From an uncultured Eubacteriales bacterium (lineage in GTDB: Bacteria; Bacillota; Clostridia; Christensenellales; Aristaeellaceae), in contig CACZLE010000004.1 in NCBI GenBank assembly GCA_902781945.1, positions 36,542-100,541 of the forward strand: DNA of 64,000 bases, read 5' to 3'. Position numbers and translations under genes: made by a program. Of the stretch, positions 45,085 to 53,882 are shown piece after piece (the first letter of the stretch is position 1; each line of letters opens with the position of its first letter). The notes below the pieces were generated by a model. It made no database searches. It was given only the letters and a program-made list of their open reading frames with translations, and had not been told where the DNA came from.

Positions 45085-46203
45085 TTATTCCTCCTCGTCA
45101 CGGGGCCGCAGCGGAGGCCGCAGCCCGCGGGTATTTGATATCTGATCCACCACGCCCACCACCACCAGGGCGATCTGGACGAAGCGGAGCAGCAGGGAAA
45201 GGGCCACCATCAGGCCCCGCCAGGTCTTGCCCGCGCCCCGCTTGTGCTGGGAATAGTTGAACGCCGCCAGGCCCTGCACCCCGAAGCACAGGGTGAAAAC
45301 CTGGGTCATGATGGCCCCCAGCATATACAGGGAGCCGCCGCTGCTCATGCGGGTAAGCAGAAAGCCCACGGCCAAAATGCCGATGCGCAGCCCCCAGGGG
45401 CGCGGGATATGCCATTCGCGCAGGGGCGGCATTTGCAGATCCGGGATCACCTGCAGGGGTTCGTCCCGCTTAAAGGCACGCTTTTGCGCCGCGGAGGCGC
45501 CCCAACGGATGCCCAGGCTCAGGCCCAGCAGGGCATTGAGGCCGCTGCCGGAAACCAGGGTGGAGGGCGTCAGCGCCTCCAGCATCTGGCCCACGTAGGA
45601 GCGGATCTGCAAAAGCAGCTCCTCCACCACCTCCGGGGACAAGGCATATCCGCCGGGAACGGTCACCACCGCGCCCGAGCGCATGCTCTCCGGCACCGCC
45701 AGCAGGCCCATGGACACCAGCGCATACAGGAAATCATCCCGGATGGACATCCCGTTGACCGCTTGGGCCGCCAGGCCGCCCGCCGCCAGATACAGGCTGT
45801 TGCCCGTCAGCGATTGCAGCAGCAGGTAGATGCACAGCTGCTCTGCCATGAGCAGGCCCGCCAGATAGCCGCAGGCCCGCCAGAAGGGCACGCGCTTCAT
45901 GAGGCACAGCACAAAGGCCGCCGTGACCGGAGCCAGATACACAGCTCCAAAGCCCAGCAGCGTAACGCCGCCGCAATGGAAAAGCGCGGCCAGCATGGCG
46001 GCCAGACACAGTCCCATGGGCAAAAAGCCCGCGGTAAAGCCAATGATCATCAGGCAGGCCGGACCCACGGAAAGCAGGATCAGCGTCAGCGTCACCGCGG
46101 GAAACAGGCCGCCCAGGCTGAGCAGCGCCAATAGGCCCGCGCACAGCACGCAGGCCGTGATGGCCGCGCGCGCCGTGGTAAAGGTGGTCAGTCCCCGCCG
46201 CAT
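45085..46203 (-). CDS. DUF2232 (YybS-like) membrane protein
   Basis: 372 aa from ATG 46201-46203, five bases after GGAGG. About eight helices; residues 1-180 and 290-345 are hydrophobic with a soluble insert about 190-290. DUF2232 (YybS) proteins occur upstream of the rplI-dnaB genes in Firmicutes; the c-di-AMP phosphodiesterase GdpP (YybT) that usually stands between them is absent here. It heads an eight-gene operon from a near-consensus promoter. Confidence 0.82.
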   Translation of the reverse strand: MRRGLTTFTTARAAITACVLCAGLLALLSLGGLFPAVTLTLILLSVGPACLMIIGFTAGFLPMGLCLAAMLAALFHCGGVTLLGFGAVYLAPVTAAFVLCLMKRVPFWRACGYLAGLLMAEQLCIYLLLQSLTGNSLYLAAGGLAAQAVNGMSIRDDFLYALVSMGLLAVPESMRSGAVVTVPGGYALSPEVVEELLLQIRSYVGQMLEALTPSTLVSGSGLNALLGLSLGIRWGASAAQKRAFKRDEPLQVIPDLQMPPLREWHIPRPWGLRIGILAVGFLLTRMSSGGSLYMLGAIMTQVFTLCFGVQGLAAFNYSQHKRGAGKTWRGLMVALSLLLRFVQIALVVVGVVDQISNTRGLRPPLRPRDEEE

Positions 46204-46243
46204 AGCTTCCTCCCTGGCTCGATTCTGTATAGATTCCCTGTTT

Positions 46244-46272
46244 ATTGTACGGCCCAAGCGGCATTTTGTCAA
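46244..46272 (-). promoter_or_regulatory. Promoter of the DUF2232-rplI-dnaB-yhaM-mnmE operon
   Basis: Minus strand TTGACA (46267-46272), 17 bp, TACAAT (46244-46249). It points away from the hydrogenase promoter, about 30 bp away. Confidence 0.85.
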
Positions 46273-46300
46273 TGTTTGGGTAGCCAAAATGACGGCGCTC

Positions 46301-46309
46301 TGCTATAAT
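46301..46309 (+). promoter_or_regulatory. Extended -10 promoter of the hydrogenase gene
   Basis: TGCTATAAT (46301-46309) is an extended -10, 31 bp before the ATG; no clear -35 at the usual distance. Confidence 0.65.
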
Positions 46310-46339
46310 AAAACAATCAACACGCAAGGAGTGAGGCGC

Positions 46340-47860
46340 ATGGGCATGAGAGGTATCCATACCTCCATCAACGACATTCGCAAAAAGGTATTCGCCGAGG
46401 TGGCGAGGCTTTCCTATAATTATCAGCCGGGGGATCTGTCCGAAATGGAAAACATCCCCTACCGCATCATCCCGGGCGAGGTGAGCACCTACCGGGAGAG
46501 CGTGTTTCTGGAGCGCGCCATCGTGAAGGAGCGCATGCGCCTGGCCATGGGATTGCCCCTGCGCGACGTGACCGAGCACGCGCCGGTCTCCACCGGGGCG
46601 GAGGAATGCGTGCATCCCGAAAAATATTACCAGCCGCCACTGGTGAACATCATCAAATTCGCCTGCCACAAATGTCCGGACAACCAGGTGCACATCACCG
46701 ATCAATGTCAGGGCTGCCTGGCCCAGCCCTGCCGCCAGGTGTGTCCCCGGGAGGCCATCTACTTTGAAAAAGGGCAATGCCACATCGACCAGAGCAAGTG
46801 CATCAAGTGCGGCAAGTGCATGAGCGTATGCCAGTACGGCGTCATCCTACGCATGGAGCGCCCCTGCGCCGTGGCCTGCGGCATGAAGGCCATCCGCAGC
46901 GACGAATATGGCCGGGCGGAAATCGACCAGGAAAAATGCGTCAGCTGCGGCATGTGCCTGGCCAACTGCCCCTTCGGGGCCATCGCCGATAAGGCGCAGA
47001 TCTTCCAGTGCATCCAGGCCATCCGCAGCGAGACCCCGGTGTACGCCGCCATCGCCCCGGCCATCGCCGGTCAGTTTGGCCGCGATCTGAGCCCGGAAAA
47101 GATGCGGGCGGCCTTCCGGGCCCTGGGCTTCAAGGACGTGGTGGAGGTGGCCATCGGCGCGGACCTGTGCACCCTGGAGGAAGCCAAGGACTTCCTCAGC
47201 GAGGTGCCGGAAAAGCTGCCCTTCATGGGCACCAGCTGCTGTCCCGCCTGGTCCGTGATGGCCAAGCGGGAGTTCCCCCAGCACGCGGACTGCATCAGCA
47301 TGGCCCTGACCCCCATGGTGCTGACGGGCCGCCTGATCAAAAAGGAAAATCCCGGCTGTAAAGTGGCCTTCATCGGCCCCTGCGCCGCCAAGAAGCTGGA
47401 GGCCAGCCGCCGCACCATCCGCAGCGACGTGGACTTTGTGCTGACCTTTGAAGAGGTCATGGGTATGTTTGAGGCCAAGGGCGTGGATTTTACCACCCTG
47501 GAGGAAATGAAAGTGCCAAACAGCGCCAGCGCCGACGGACGGGGCTTCTCCGTCAGCGGCGGCGTGGCCGAGGCCGTGGTGAACTGCATCAAGGAGCTGG
47601 CTCCGGACCAGGAGATCCACGTGGAGCGGGCCGAGGGACTGAACGACTGCCGCAAGATGCTGATGCGCGCCAAGGCCGGCAAGCTCAACGGCTATCTGCT
47701 GGAGGGCATGGCCTGTCCCGGCGGCTGCATTGGCGGCGCGGGCACCGTGCAGCTGATCCCCAAGGCCGCCCAGGAAGTGGAAAAGATCAAAAAGATGTCC
47801 GGCAAGGCCCACGCTTACGAGAGCAAGTATCAGACCATTTTGCCGGAGCTGGAGGAGTAA
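46340..47860 (+). CDS. Monomeric group B [FeFe] hydrogenase
   Basis: 506 aa. Iron-sulfur part: clustered Cys (109-135), then two ferredoxin motifs C154..C164 and C200..C210 (CxxCxxCxxxC). H-cluster loops: L1 TSCCPAW (298-304), L2 GPCAAKK (346-352), L3 EGMACPGGCIGG (455-466). The CC in L1 and the G in place of M in L2 mark group B, whose members are poorly studied and of uncertain direction (H2 evolution or sensing-like bias). No HydE, HydF or HydG maturase is nearby, so maturation depends on genes elsewhere. Single gene; AAGGAG precedes the ATG. Confidence 0.9.
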   Translation: MGMRGIHTSINDIRKKVFAEVARLSYNYQPGDLSEMENIPYRIIPGEVSTYRESVFLERAIVKERMRLAMGLPLRDVTEHAPVSTGAEECVHPEKYYQPPLVNIIKFACHKCPDNQVHITDQCQGCLAQPCRQVCPREAIYFEKGQCHIDQSKCIKCGKCMSVCQYGVILRMERPCAVACGMKAIRSDEYGRAEIDQEKCVSCGMCLANCPFGAIADKAQIFQCIQAIRSETPVYAAIAPAIAGQFGRDLSPEKMRAAFRALGFKDVVEVAIGADLCTLEEAKDFLSEVPEKLPFMGTSCCPAWSVMAKREFPQHADCISMALTPMVLTGRLIKKENPGCKVAFIGPCAAKKLEASRRTIRSDVDFVLTFEEVMGMFEAKGVDFTTLEEMKVPNSASADGRGFSVSGGVAEAVVNCIKELAPDQEIHVERAEGLNDCRKMLMRAKAGKLNGYLLEGMACPGGCIGGAGTVQLIPKAAQEVEKIKKMSGKAHAYESKYQTILPELEE

Positions 47861-47868
47861 GTAAAGGA

Positions 47869-48366
47869 GTACGCGCTTTCTAAAGAAAGCTGTGCAAAGA
47901 CTTTTGGCGGGCGAACAGGCTTGGATTCACTATCCAACAGCTTCCGCCAGTATAGTCTATGGAATCGCCAAGAGCCGTGTGGGGCTATGAAAAAAGCCGA
48001 TAGCTGTCTGATTCGAGCAAGCTCGATCAGCCATCTATCGGTCTTTTTCGGAATCGCTGCGCGATTCTCGGCCTGCTACGCATGCCGACCCCAGACTCAC
48101 TTGGACTCATAGCCAAACATGGTTGCAACCACCGCTCCAGAAATGACGGCTTTAGCCGTCAATAACGCGCAGCGTTATAGCCGCATAAGCAAAAGTGACC
48201 GGATCGAGCTTGCTCGTTTCCGGTCCTCTTTTGTATTGCGGCGTATTTCTGGAGCACACGGCAAATCAAGCTCATTCAATCAACTGGCGGAAGCAACAAG
48301 CATCGACAGCCCAAGCAATATCGCCGATTAAAAGTCTTTGCACAGCTTTCTTTAGAAAGCGCGTAC
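47869..48366. repeat. 498-bp palindromic element with perfect 37-bp terminal inverted repeats
   Basis: The terminal repeats 47869-47905 and 48330-48366 (ends GTACGCGCTTTCTAAAG) are identical in inverted orientation. Inside, further inverted pairs nest: 47940-47950 with 48284-48294 (GCTTCCGCCAG), GCTCCAGAAAT near 48134 with ATTTCTGGAGC near 48245, and two terminator-like hairpins near 47988-48049 and 48192-48233. No open reading frame of substance lies within. The whole can fold into a branched rod, so it is either a MITE-like mobile element or a large structured RNA. It fills the gap between the hydrogenase and the LarA-like gene. Confidence 0.85.
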
Positions 48367-48379
48367 CCCTCTCCCCCGC

Positions 48380-49690
48380 TTACACAAGCCACGGGGTAAC
48401 AAGCGCTCCCTTCCCGTCAAAGGTCAACTCCTCCGGGGCGTCCAGCGCGGCAAGGCCGGGATACTTGCCCGCCTGCACATCCTGATAATAGGCGGCGGAC
48501 AGCATGATCTGGCCCACGTGGAGGCTGTTGGGAATGCGGATGATCCGGGGATTTTCTTTATCGATGCGGTTGCAAGTGCGCACGCAGAACTGGATAGCTT
48601 CCTTATCCGTGCTCAGCACGCAGGGCACCATGGCGGATTTGATCACCGTGCTGGTCATGCAGTTGGTATACATGGCGTCGGCGTCGATCTGGTCGAAGAT
48701 GCGCCGGGTGATGGCGCTGGCCAGGCCGATGCCCAAGGAATTGCCGTGGCTCTCCGCCGTCAGATCCAGGAAGCAGGTGCGCTGCACCTGCACGCCGCCG
48801 GTGGCGTAGGGGGTAGAGAAGGTGCCGGTGATGTTGGGGTCCACGCCGGTGCCGCTGAAATTCTTGCCGATCCTGTCCACGATCAGCACGTCGCCGCTGC
48901 CCACCAGGATGGAGGGCATGTTGGCAAAGGCGATCTTGAGCAATTCCGGCTCCCGCTCCAGGATCTTTTCGGCGGGGATGGCCTCGAACATCAGGGTTTG
49001 GTCATAGGCGTTCTCCAGGCAGGGAATGGCAAAGAGGATCTTGCCCGTGTCCAGGGTGACCCTGGCCATGGTGGGGATATTGCGGGCGATATTGTCCATG
49101 CCGTCGGAGTGCACCTGCTCCGCGCCCTTCTGCTTGCCCAGGCCCACGGTCATCATTTTGCAGGGGCCGCTTTCCACCGGCCCGCGGAAGGCGTTGTGGG
49201 GCTTCAAGCGGCAGGACAGGATGACGCCGTCGGATTCAAAGGCGTTTTTGTCCATATACACGGGCTTGCCCAGCTCGCTGTGGCCCAGCAGCACGGTTTC
49301 CATGGAGGAGCGGATCTCGCAGCCCATGGCTTCTTCCGTGATGCCGTAGCCCGCCAGCAGCGCCTTCTGGCCCTCGGCGGTGGCCCCGCCGTGGCTGCCC
49401 ATGGCGGGCACGATGAAGGGCGTGGCGCCCCGGGATCTGACATAGGCCGCCACGGAGCGGGTGATCTCATCCACGTTGCGGATGCCGCGGCTGCCCGCGG
49501 TGATGGCGATGCGCATGCCGGGCCGGACCCTCTCCCCCATGCCGCTGCGGTTGATCTCGTCAAAAATGGTCTTTTCAATATCCTCCCGGTCAATATGGGC
49601 ATCCGGGAATCGCTGGGAAGCGTGGAACATCCGCGGCAGCGTCACATCCCGCAGCAGGCGCGAAACCGTGCCGTCATTGCGTATTTTCAT
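48380..49690 (-). CDS. LarA-like (DUF2088) nickel-pincer-type isomerase-family protein
   Basis: 436 aa. PAMGSHGGATAEGQKALLAGYGI (near 96) and RLKPHNAFRGPVESG (near 160) are the conserved LarA-superfamily segments with His residues that face the nickel-pincer nucleotide; the C-terminal half is glycine-rich as in LarA. It belongs to a distant branch of the superfamily and probably isomerises or epimerises a 2-hydroxyacid other than lactate. No larB, larC or larE is in view. GGAGG precedes the ATG. Confidence 0.8.
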   Translation of the reverse strand: MKIRNDGTVSRLLRDVTLPRMFHASQRFPDAHIDREDIEKTIFDEINRSGMGERVRPGMRIAITAGSRGIRNVDEITRSVAAYVRSRGATPFIVPAMGSHGGATAEGQKALLAGYGITEEAMGCEIRSSMETVLLGHSELGKPVYMDKNAFESDGVILSCRLKPHNAFRGPVESGPCKMMTVGLGKQKGAEQVHSDGMDNIARNIPTMARVTLDTGKILFAIPCLENAYDQTLMFEAIPAEKILEREPELLKIAFANMPSILVGSGDVLIVDRIGKNFSGTGVDPNITGTFSTPYATGGVQVQRTCFLDLTAESHGNSLGIGLASAITRRIFDQIDADAMYTNCMTSTVIKSAMVPCVLSTDKEAIQFCVRTCNRIDKENPRIIRIPNSLHVGQIMLSAAYYQDVQAGKYPGLAALDAPEELTFDGKGALVTPWLV

Positions 49691-49708
49691 GGGTTTCCCC
49701 CTCCTTTT

Positions 49709-50992
49709 TTATTGACTTATTTCCGTCTGCACGCACTCCGGCAGGCACAGGGTGATCCGGGTGCCCACGCCCTCCCGGGTGATCACATCGAAGGATGCGT
49801 TGTGGGCGTCGGCGATCCATTTGGCGATGGCCAGGCCCAGGCCGGTGCCGCCCTCCCGGGTGCGGGCCTTGTCCGAGCGGAAAAAGCGCTCAAAGATATG
49901 GGGCACGTCCTCGGGCCGCATGCCGATGCCGTTATCCTGCACGCACAGGCAGCTTTCGTTTTTGTCGTTGATGAAGGTTCTGAGGGTCACACGCTCCCCG
50001 GGGGCGGAATAGCGCATGGCGTTTTCCGTCAGGATGCGGGCGCACTGCTTGAGCATGCCCGCATCGCCCTTGGCGTAGACCGGCGCGGTTTCCTGCAAAA
50101 GGAATTCCCGTTCCGGGTCCACCATGCCCATCTCCTCACAGATCTCCCGGGCGATCTGGGTCAGGTCCACCCGCTGCATGTCCAGGTGCTGCCGCCCGCT
50201 GTCGCCCCGGCTGAGGAACAGCAGTTGCTCCACCAGCCGCTGCATGCCCTCCGCCTCCTTGCGGATGGCGGCGATGGCCTCGTCCCGCACGGTCTCGTCA
50301 TTTTTGCCCCAGCGATCCAGCATGTCCGCATAGCCCCGGATCACGCTGATGGGGGTGCGCAGCTCGTGGCTGGCGTCGGATACGAACCGCGTCTGCTGGC
50401 GATAGGCCTCGTGGGTGCGGCGCAGCAGGCCGTTGATGGCCTGCTCGATGCCCTGCAGATCCCGGTCCCCGGTCTCGATGCGGGCGTTTTCCGTGCCCAC
50501 CTCCAGTTGGGAGATGCTCTCCTCCAGATCGTGATATTTTCGGGTATCGAAGGTCTTATCCAGGGTTTGTGCCGTCTCAGCCATGCGCTTTAAGGGCGTC
50601 AGCAGCCGCTCGGCCTTGCGGCGGCCCGCCCCGTAATCGGAGAGGATCAGCAGGGCTTCCGCGCACAGCAAGGCCACAAACAGATGGCTGACCTGGCGAA
50701 AAAAGGCCCCGCCCGCCACGGTGTGGCTCTCACTCTGCTGAGGCGAGCGGAAGGTGTACTGCACCGTCTCCGGCCAGCGATACCATTTCGCCTCCTGATC
50801 AACGGCCACGCTGCGGCGCAGATTGGGCTGCCAGGCCACGCCCAGGGCTTCCTTCTCCTGATAATAGCACCAGCTGACGCAGGTAAGCGTGAGCACGAAA
50901 AGATTGACCCAAAACAGCACAAAAATCAGCCGCAGGGTAAAGCTGCGGTTGATGCGGGCGGCGGTGGAGGTCATGCGGCGGTATTCAGACAT
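49709..50992 (-). CDS. Two-component sensor histidine kinase
   Basis: 427 aa: helix near 20-42, outer sensor loop about 45-105, helix near 106-122, HAMP-like linker, H-box SDASHELRTPISVIRGY (phosphorylated His near 212), then N box (ENAMRYS), G1 (DNGIGM) and G2 (GGTGLGLAI). Its start overlaps the response-regulator stop by 8 bp, so the pair is coupled. Resembles the CssS/ArlS class; the signal is unknown. The C-terminus reads TEISQ. Confidence 0.94.
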   Translation of the reverse strand: MSEYRRMTSTAARINRSFTLRLIFVLFWVNLFVLTLTCVSWCYYQEKEALGVAWQPNLRRSVAVDQEAKWYRWPETVQYTFRSPQQSESHTVAGGAFFRQVSHLFVALLCAEALLILSDYGAGRRKAERLLTPLKRMAETAQTLDKTFDTRKYHDLEESISQLEVGTENARIETGDRDLQGIEQAINGLLRRTHEAYRQQTRFVSDASHELRTPISVIRGYADMLDRWGKNDETVRDEAIAAIRKEAEGMQRLVEQLLFLSRGDSGRQHLDMQRVDLTQIAREICEEMGMVDPEREFLLQETAPVYAKGDAGMLKQCARILTENAMRYSAPGERVTLRTFINDKNESCLCVQDNGIGMRPEDVPHIFERFFRSDKARTREGGTGLGLAIAKWIADAHNASFDVITREGVGTRITLCLPECVQTEISQ

Positions 50993-51680
50993 GGCTTTCC
51001 CCCGCTTTCATCACATAGCCCACCCCGCGGATGGTGTGCAGCGTCTTGACCCCGTGGGCCTCGTCGATCTTCTGCCGCAGATAGCGGATGTACACATCCA
51101 CCACGTTGGTTTCGCCCATGTAATCATAGCCCCACACGGTGGAGAGCAGCGTCTCCCGGGACAAAACGATATCCGCGTTTTCCATCATATATTGCAGCAG
51201 CTGAAACTCCCGGCTGGTGAGGTTCACATTTTCGCCGTTCACCGTCACCGCGTGGCGCAGGGCGTCCAGCCGCACGGGACCCACGGTCAGCATCTCCTGG
51301 GGCGTCTGAGCCGCGGGCTGCTTGCGCAGGGCGGCCCGCAGGCGGGCCAGCAGCTCCTCGATGGCGAAGGGCTTGGTGATGTAATCGTCCGCCCCGGTAT
51401 CCAGCCCCGTCACCTTGTCCATCACCGCGTCCCGGGCGGTGAGCAGGATCACCGGGGTCTGCTTTTCCTTGCGGAGACGGCGCAGCACCTCCAGGCCGTT
51501 GAGGGAGGGCAGCATGATATCCAGCAGGATCAGGTCAAAATTCTCATTCAGGGCCAGGTTCAGCCCTTCCCTGCCGTCATGGCACTTTTTGACCGCGTAG
51601 CCCTCGTGCTGGAGCTCCAGTTCCACAAAGCGGGCCAGGGATACTTCGTCCTCGACGATCAGGATAACAGGGGCACTCAT
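50985..51680 (-). CDS. OmpR-family response regulator
   Basis: 231 aa: receiver domain with acidic pair VEDE, phospho-acceptor in LILLDIMLPSLNG (Asp near 53) and Lys in ITKPF; winged-helix domain with SREFQLLQYMM, VWGYDYMGETNVVDVYIRYLRQKI. It pairs with the kinase overlapping its 3' end. AAAGGAG precedes the ATG. A terminator lies just upstream, so a promoter must lie within about 60 bp; none is clear. Confidence 0.95.
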   Translation of the reverse strand: MSAPVILIVEDEVSLARFVELELQHEGYAVKKCHDGREGLNLALNENFDLILLDIMLPSLNGLEVLRRLRKEKQTPVILLTARDAVMDKVTGLDTGADDYITKPFAIEELLARLRAALRKQPAAQTPQEMLTVGPVRLDALRHAVTVNGENVNLTSREFQLLQYMMENADIVLSRETLLSTVWGYDYMGETNVVDVYIRYLRQKIDEAHGVKTLHTIRGVGYVMKAGESHV

Positions 51681-51710
51681 GGGCGTTTCTCTCCTTTATA
51701 AACACGAAAA

Positions 51711-51740
51711 GGATGCCGGTTCTCCCGGCATCCGCTTTTT
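51711..51740. terminator. Terminator between the DUF4342 gene and the two-component operon
   Basis: GGATGCCGG (51711-51719) pairs with CGGCATCC (51725-51733), 5-6-nt loop, with T-runs on both sides. Ends the DUF4342 transcript before the response regulator. Confidence 0.8.
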
Positions 51741-51743
51741 TGA

Positions 51744-52292
51744 TCATTCCACCTTGTTTTCTTCGTCCTCGTCCACCACGATCTTGCATTCGCCGGGCTT
51801 GACCACATTGTCCACAAAGGTGCCGGCCTTGTCCATGGCGGTGTTGATGCTCTCGTCAATGCTCAGGCCCTTGACGGAGAAGCGATAGCCGAAGATCATG
51901 GCGGCCACCGCGGCGATCAGCATCCACCAGAACATGAAGATCAGGGCGATGACCACGGCGGTCAGGGGGAGGGAAACCTTGACTTCGCCTTTCTTGCTGA
52001 TCTGCAGCGATACCGCGTTGCCCTTTTTGATCAGATTGCCCAGGCCCTTGAGCAGGGTGGCGAACAGGCCGTTTTCACGGTTTTTGCGCTTGGTTTCTTC
52101 CTGCTGGGGCTCCGCCTTTTCCTCCCTGGTGGTATAGGCGGCTTCCTCGATCTCGTGGAGCCTTCCTTCGCTCTCCAGCATCAGCAGGGCGTCCAGCAGA
52201 TCCCAATCGCAGGCCTCCAGGGCCTCGTTGGCTTCCTCGTAGCTTACATTGGCCTTTTCCCGCAGCTTCTCTACCATTTCAAGATGATCCAT
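51744..52292 (-). CDS. UBA-like/DUF4342 protein with membrane segment
   Basis: 182 aa. Residues 1-45 (MVEKLREKANVSYEEANEALEACDWDLLDALLMLE) form a UBA/TS-N-like three-helix fold. A charged linker follows, then DUF4342 (LISKKGEVKVSLPLTAVVIALIFM) with one or two membrane helices (about 108-135) and an acidic tail. Its role is unknown. GGGAGG precedes the ATG. A -10-like TATACT lies upstream at 52336-52341 (minus strand). The 113-bp gap above it (52293-52405) includes a weak hairpin with T-rich flanks near 52375-52413 that may end the next operon. Confidence 0.82.
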   Translation of the reverse strand: MDHLEMVEKLREKANVSYEEANEALEACDWDLLDALLMLESEGRLHEIEEAAYTTREEKAEPQQEETKRKNRENGLFATLLKGLGNLIKKGNAVSLQISKKGEVKVSLPLTAVVIALIFMFWWMLIAAVAAMIFGYRFSVKGLSIDESINTAMDKAGTFVDNVVKPGECKIVVDEDEENKVE

Positions 52293-52405
52293 TGTGTGAA
52301 CCTCCCTGTCGTTTGTTTTCCCTTGGTACGAATGCAGTATAGCGCGGGAACATTAAACCGTCCTTTTGAAAAAATGAGAAAACCATTAGAAAAGGATAAG
52401 GTTTT

Positions 52406-52837
52406 TTATTTTCTCGGGGTGGCGGTGGGCTGGGCGATCACGCCCGGATCGTTGTACAGCTTATCCAGGGTCAGTTCGCCCGCGTAGCCGTCGGCTTTGA
52501 GCCCGTTGGCCTTCTGGAAGGCAATGACTGCCTTTTCGGTCTTGGGGCCGAAGAAGCCGTCCGCCTTGCCGGTGAGATAGCCCAGCTGGATCAGCCGCTC
52601 CTGCATCTGCCGCACCTCCTCGCCATGGCTGTTGACGTGCAGCAGGATGGGCGTGGGCGTAGGCACGGGCGTAGGCGTAGGTGTGGGTATCGGAGTGGGC
52701 GTGGGCACCGGCGTGGCGGTAGGCACGGGCGTGGGGGTGCGCAGCAGCTCATAGGGCACCGGCGTGGCCCCCGCGTCCAGGGTGGCCGTGCCCGTGACCA
52801 GCATCAGATAGACCAACATGGTTTTCAGCCAATCCAT
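52406..52837 (-). CDS. Peptidoglycan-binding-domain protein with Thr-Pro linker
   Basis: 143 aa. Starts with a short hydrophobic segment (MLVYLMLVTGTATL) that may be a signal or anchor. A repetitive linker of Thr-Pro-x units spans about residues 33-66, and a PG_binding_1 domain follows (HGEEVRQMQERLIQLGYLTGKADGFFGPKTEKAVIAFQKANGL). It likely binds cell wall as a single-module protein; no catalytic domain is attached. GGAGG precedes the ATG. It is the last gene of the ychF operon. Confidence 0.85.
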   Translation of the reverse strand: MDWLKTMLVYLMLVTGTATLDAGATPVPYELLRTPTPVPTATPVPTPTPIPTPTPTPVPTPTPILLHVNSHGEEVRQMQERLIQLGYLTGKADGFFGPKTEKAVIAFQKANGLKADGYAGELTLDKLYNDPGVIAQPTATPRK

Positions 52838-52855
52838 GGCGCGGCCTCCTTTGCG

Positions 52856-53866
52856 TCAAATGTCAATGAATTTGCGGAATTCCGGCAAGATGCCGATGCC
52901 GTCGGGATAATGGGCGGCAAACTGCGGCACCGCGTGGCTGGGGAAGCTGTTGCCCTCGATGAAGCGCGGGCCGTCCGCGGTGATGGCCACATCCCAGGCC
53001 ACGAAGCGTACCTGGGGCACCTTGTGCATGGCGGTAAGACACATCTGCTTGGCTTCTTCAAAATAGGGAATGGTGAAGCCCACGATGGGCGTATCCGTCA
53101 TGGGGTGCCGGTCAAACACGTTGCCCGCCTTGTCCGCGGCCACGGTAAGCAGCTTGCCGCTGTTCAGGTCCACCCGGGCCGCCATGCCGCCCTGATCCAC
53201 GTTGTCCATCACCTTGCCGTTGCCGATGCGCAGGAAGGCATATACGATGCCCTCCTGCTTATCCCCAATCAAGGTGGCGATGCGCACGGTATTGACGGAG
53301 GTGGGACACAGGCGGGACATCTCGGGGTGCTGGATCAGCAGTTCCTCCAGCAGGCCCGCGCCCATCCCCTGCACTTTTTTCAGGAAGGCGTTCAGATCCT
53401 CCTCCCAGTCCTTTTTTTCAAATTTGACGATGCCCACGCCGCTGCTGCCCTCTAGGGGCTTGTAGAGGACATTGGGCAGATCGCTCAGAAAATCGGCCAG
53501 CGCTTCGGCGGTGAGGCTTTCGTCCACCTTGATCCATTTGCGGCCCACCTGATCGGCAAACAGGGTGTTGAAGGTGGTCTTATCGTCAAAATTGAACCAA
53601 TACGCCTTGTCGTTCATGCGGCGCACGATGCTGTTGCTGATGCCCCGGGTGATGACGGTACGGCGCTGGGCGTCGTTCAGATTGTACATGGCGGCGATCT
53701 TATAATCCATGTAGCCCGCGTTGTATTTGAGGGCGCATTGCACCATGTCTTTCAGCAGCCAGGCCGTGCTTTTGCCGGTCTTTTTATGCAGCATCTTAGC
53801 GGTTTCCAGCATGCGGCCCCAGTCCATTTTCAGGGCGCGCTTGGCGGCGTAGGAGAGCTTGCTCAT
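52856..53866 (-). CDS. ATP-grasp enzyme of the sugar-transfer-associated type
   Basis: 336 aa. N-terminal helical part (1-70), then an ATP-grasp-like core: VLYKPLEGSSGVGIVKFE (glycine-rich loop and Lys), LLEELLIQHPEM, NTVRIATLIG, MDNVDQGGMAARVDL and ITADGPRFIEGNSFPSH (metal-binding Glu/Asn). It resembles the ATPgrasp_ST family found near surface-polysaccharide genes, which ligate a carboxylate to an amine or thiol. The substrate is unknown. It lies between ychF and the peptidoglycan-binding gene, which hints at the cell surface. Confidence 0.7.
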   Translation of the reverse strand: MSKLSYAAKRALKMDWGRMLETAKMLHKKTGKSTAWLLKDMVQCALKYNAGYMDYKIAAMYNLNDAQRRTVITRGISNSIVRRMNDKAYWFNFDDKTTFNTLFADQVGRKWIKVDESLTAEALADFLSDLPNVLYKPLEGSSGVGIVKFEKKDWEEDLNAFLKKVQGMGAGLLEELLIQHPEMSRLCPTSVNTVRIATLIGDKQEGIVYAFLRIGNGKVMDNVDQGGMAARVDLNSGKLLTVAADKAGNVFDRHPMTDTPIVGFTIPYFEEAKQMCLTAMHKVPQVRFVAWDVAITADGPRFIEGNSFPSHAVPQFAAHYPDGIGILPEFRKFIDI

Positions 53867-53882
53867 TTTATGCCTTTCTTCA

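Noticed and set aside
52625..52760. Tandem DNA repeat
   Set aside because: It is the coding sequence for the Thr-Pro linker of the peptidoglycan-binding protein, with codon-level repetition only.
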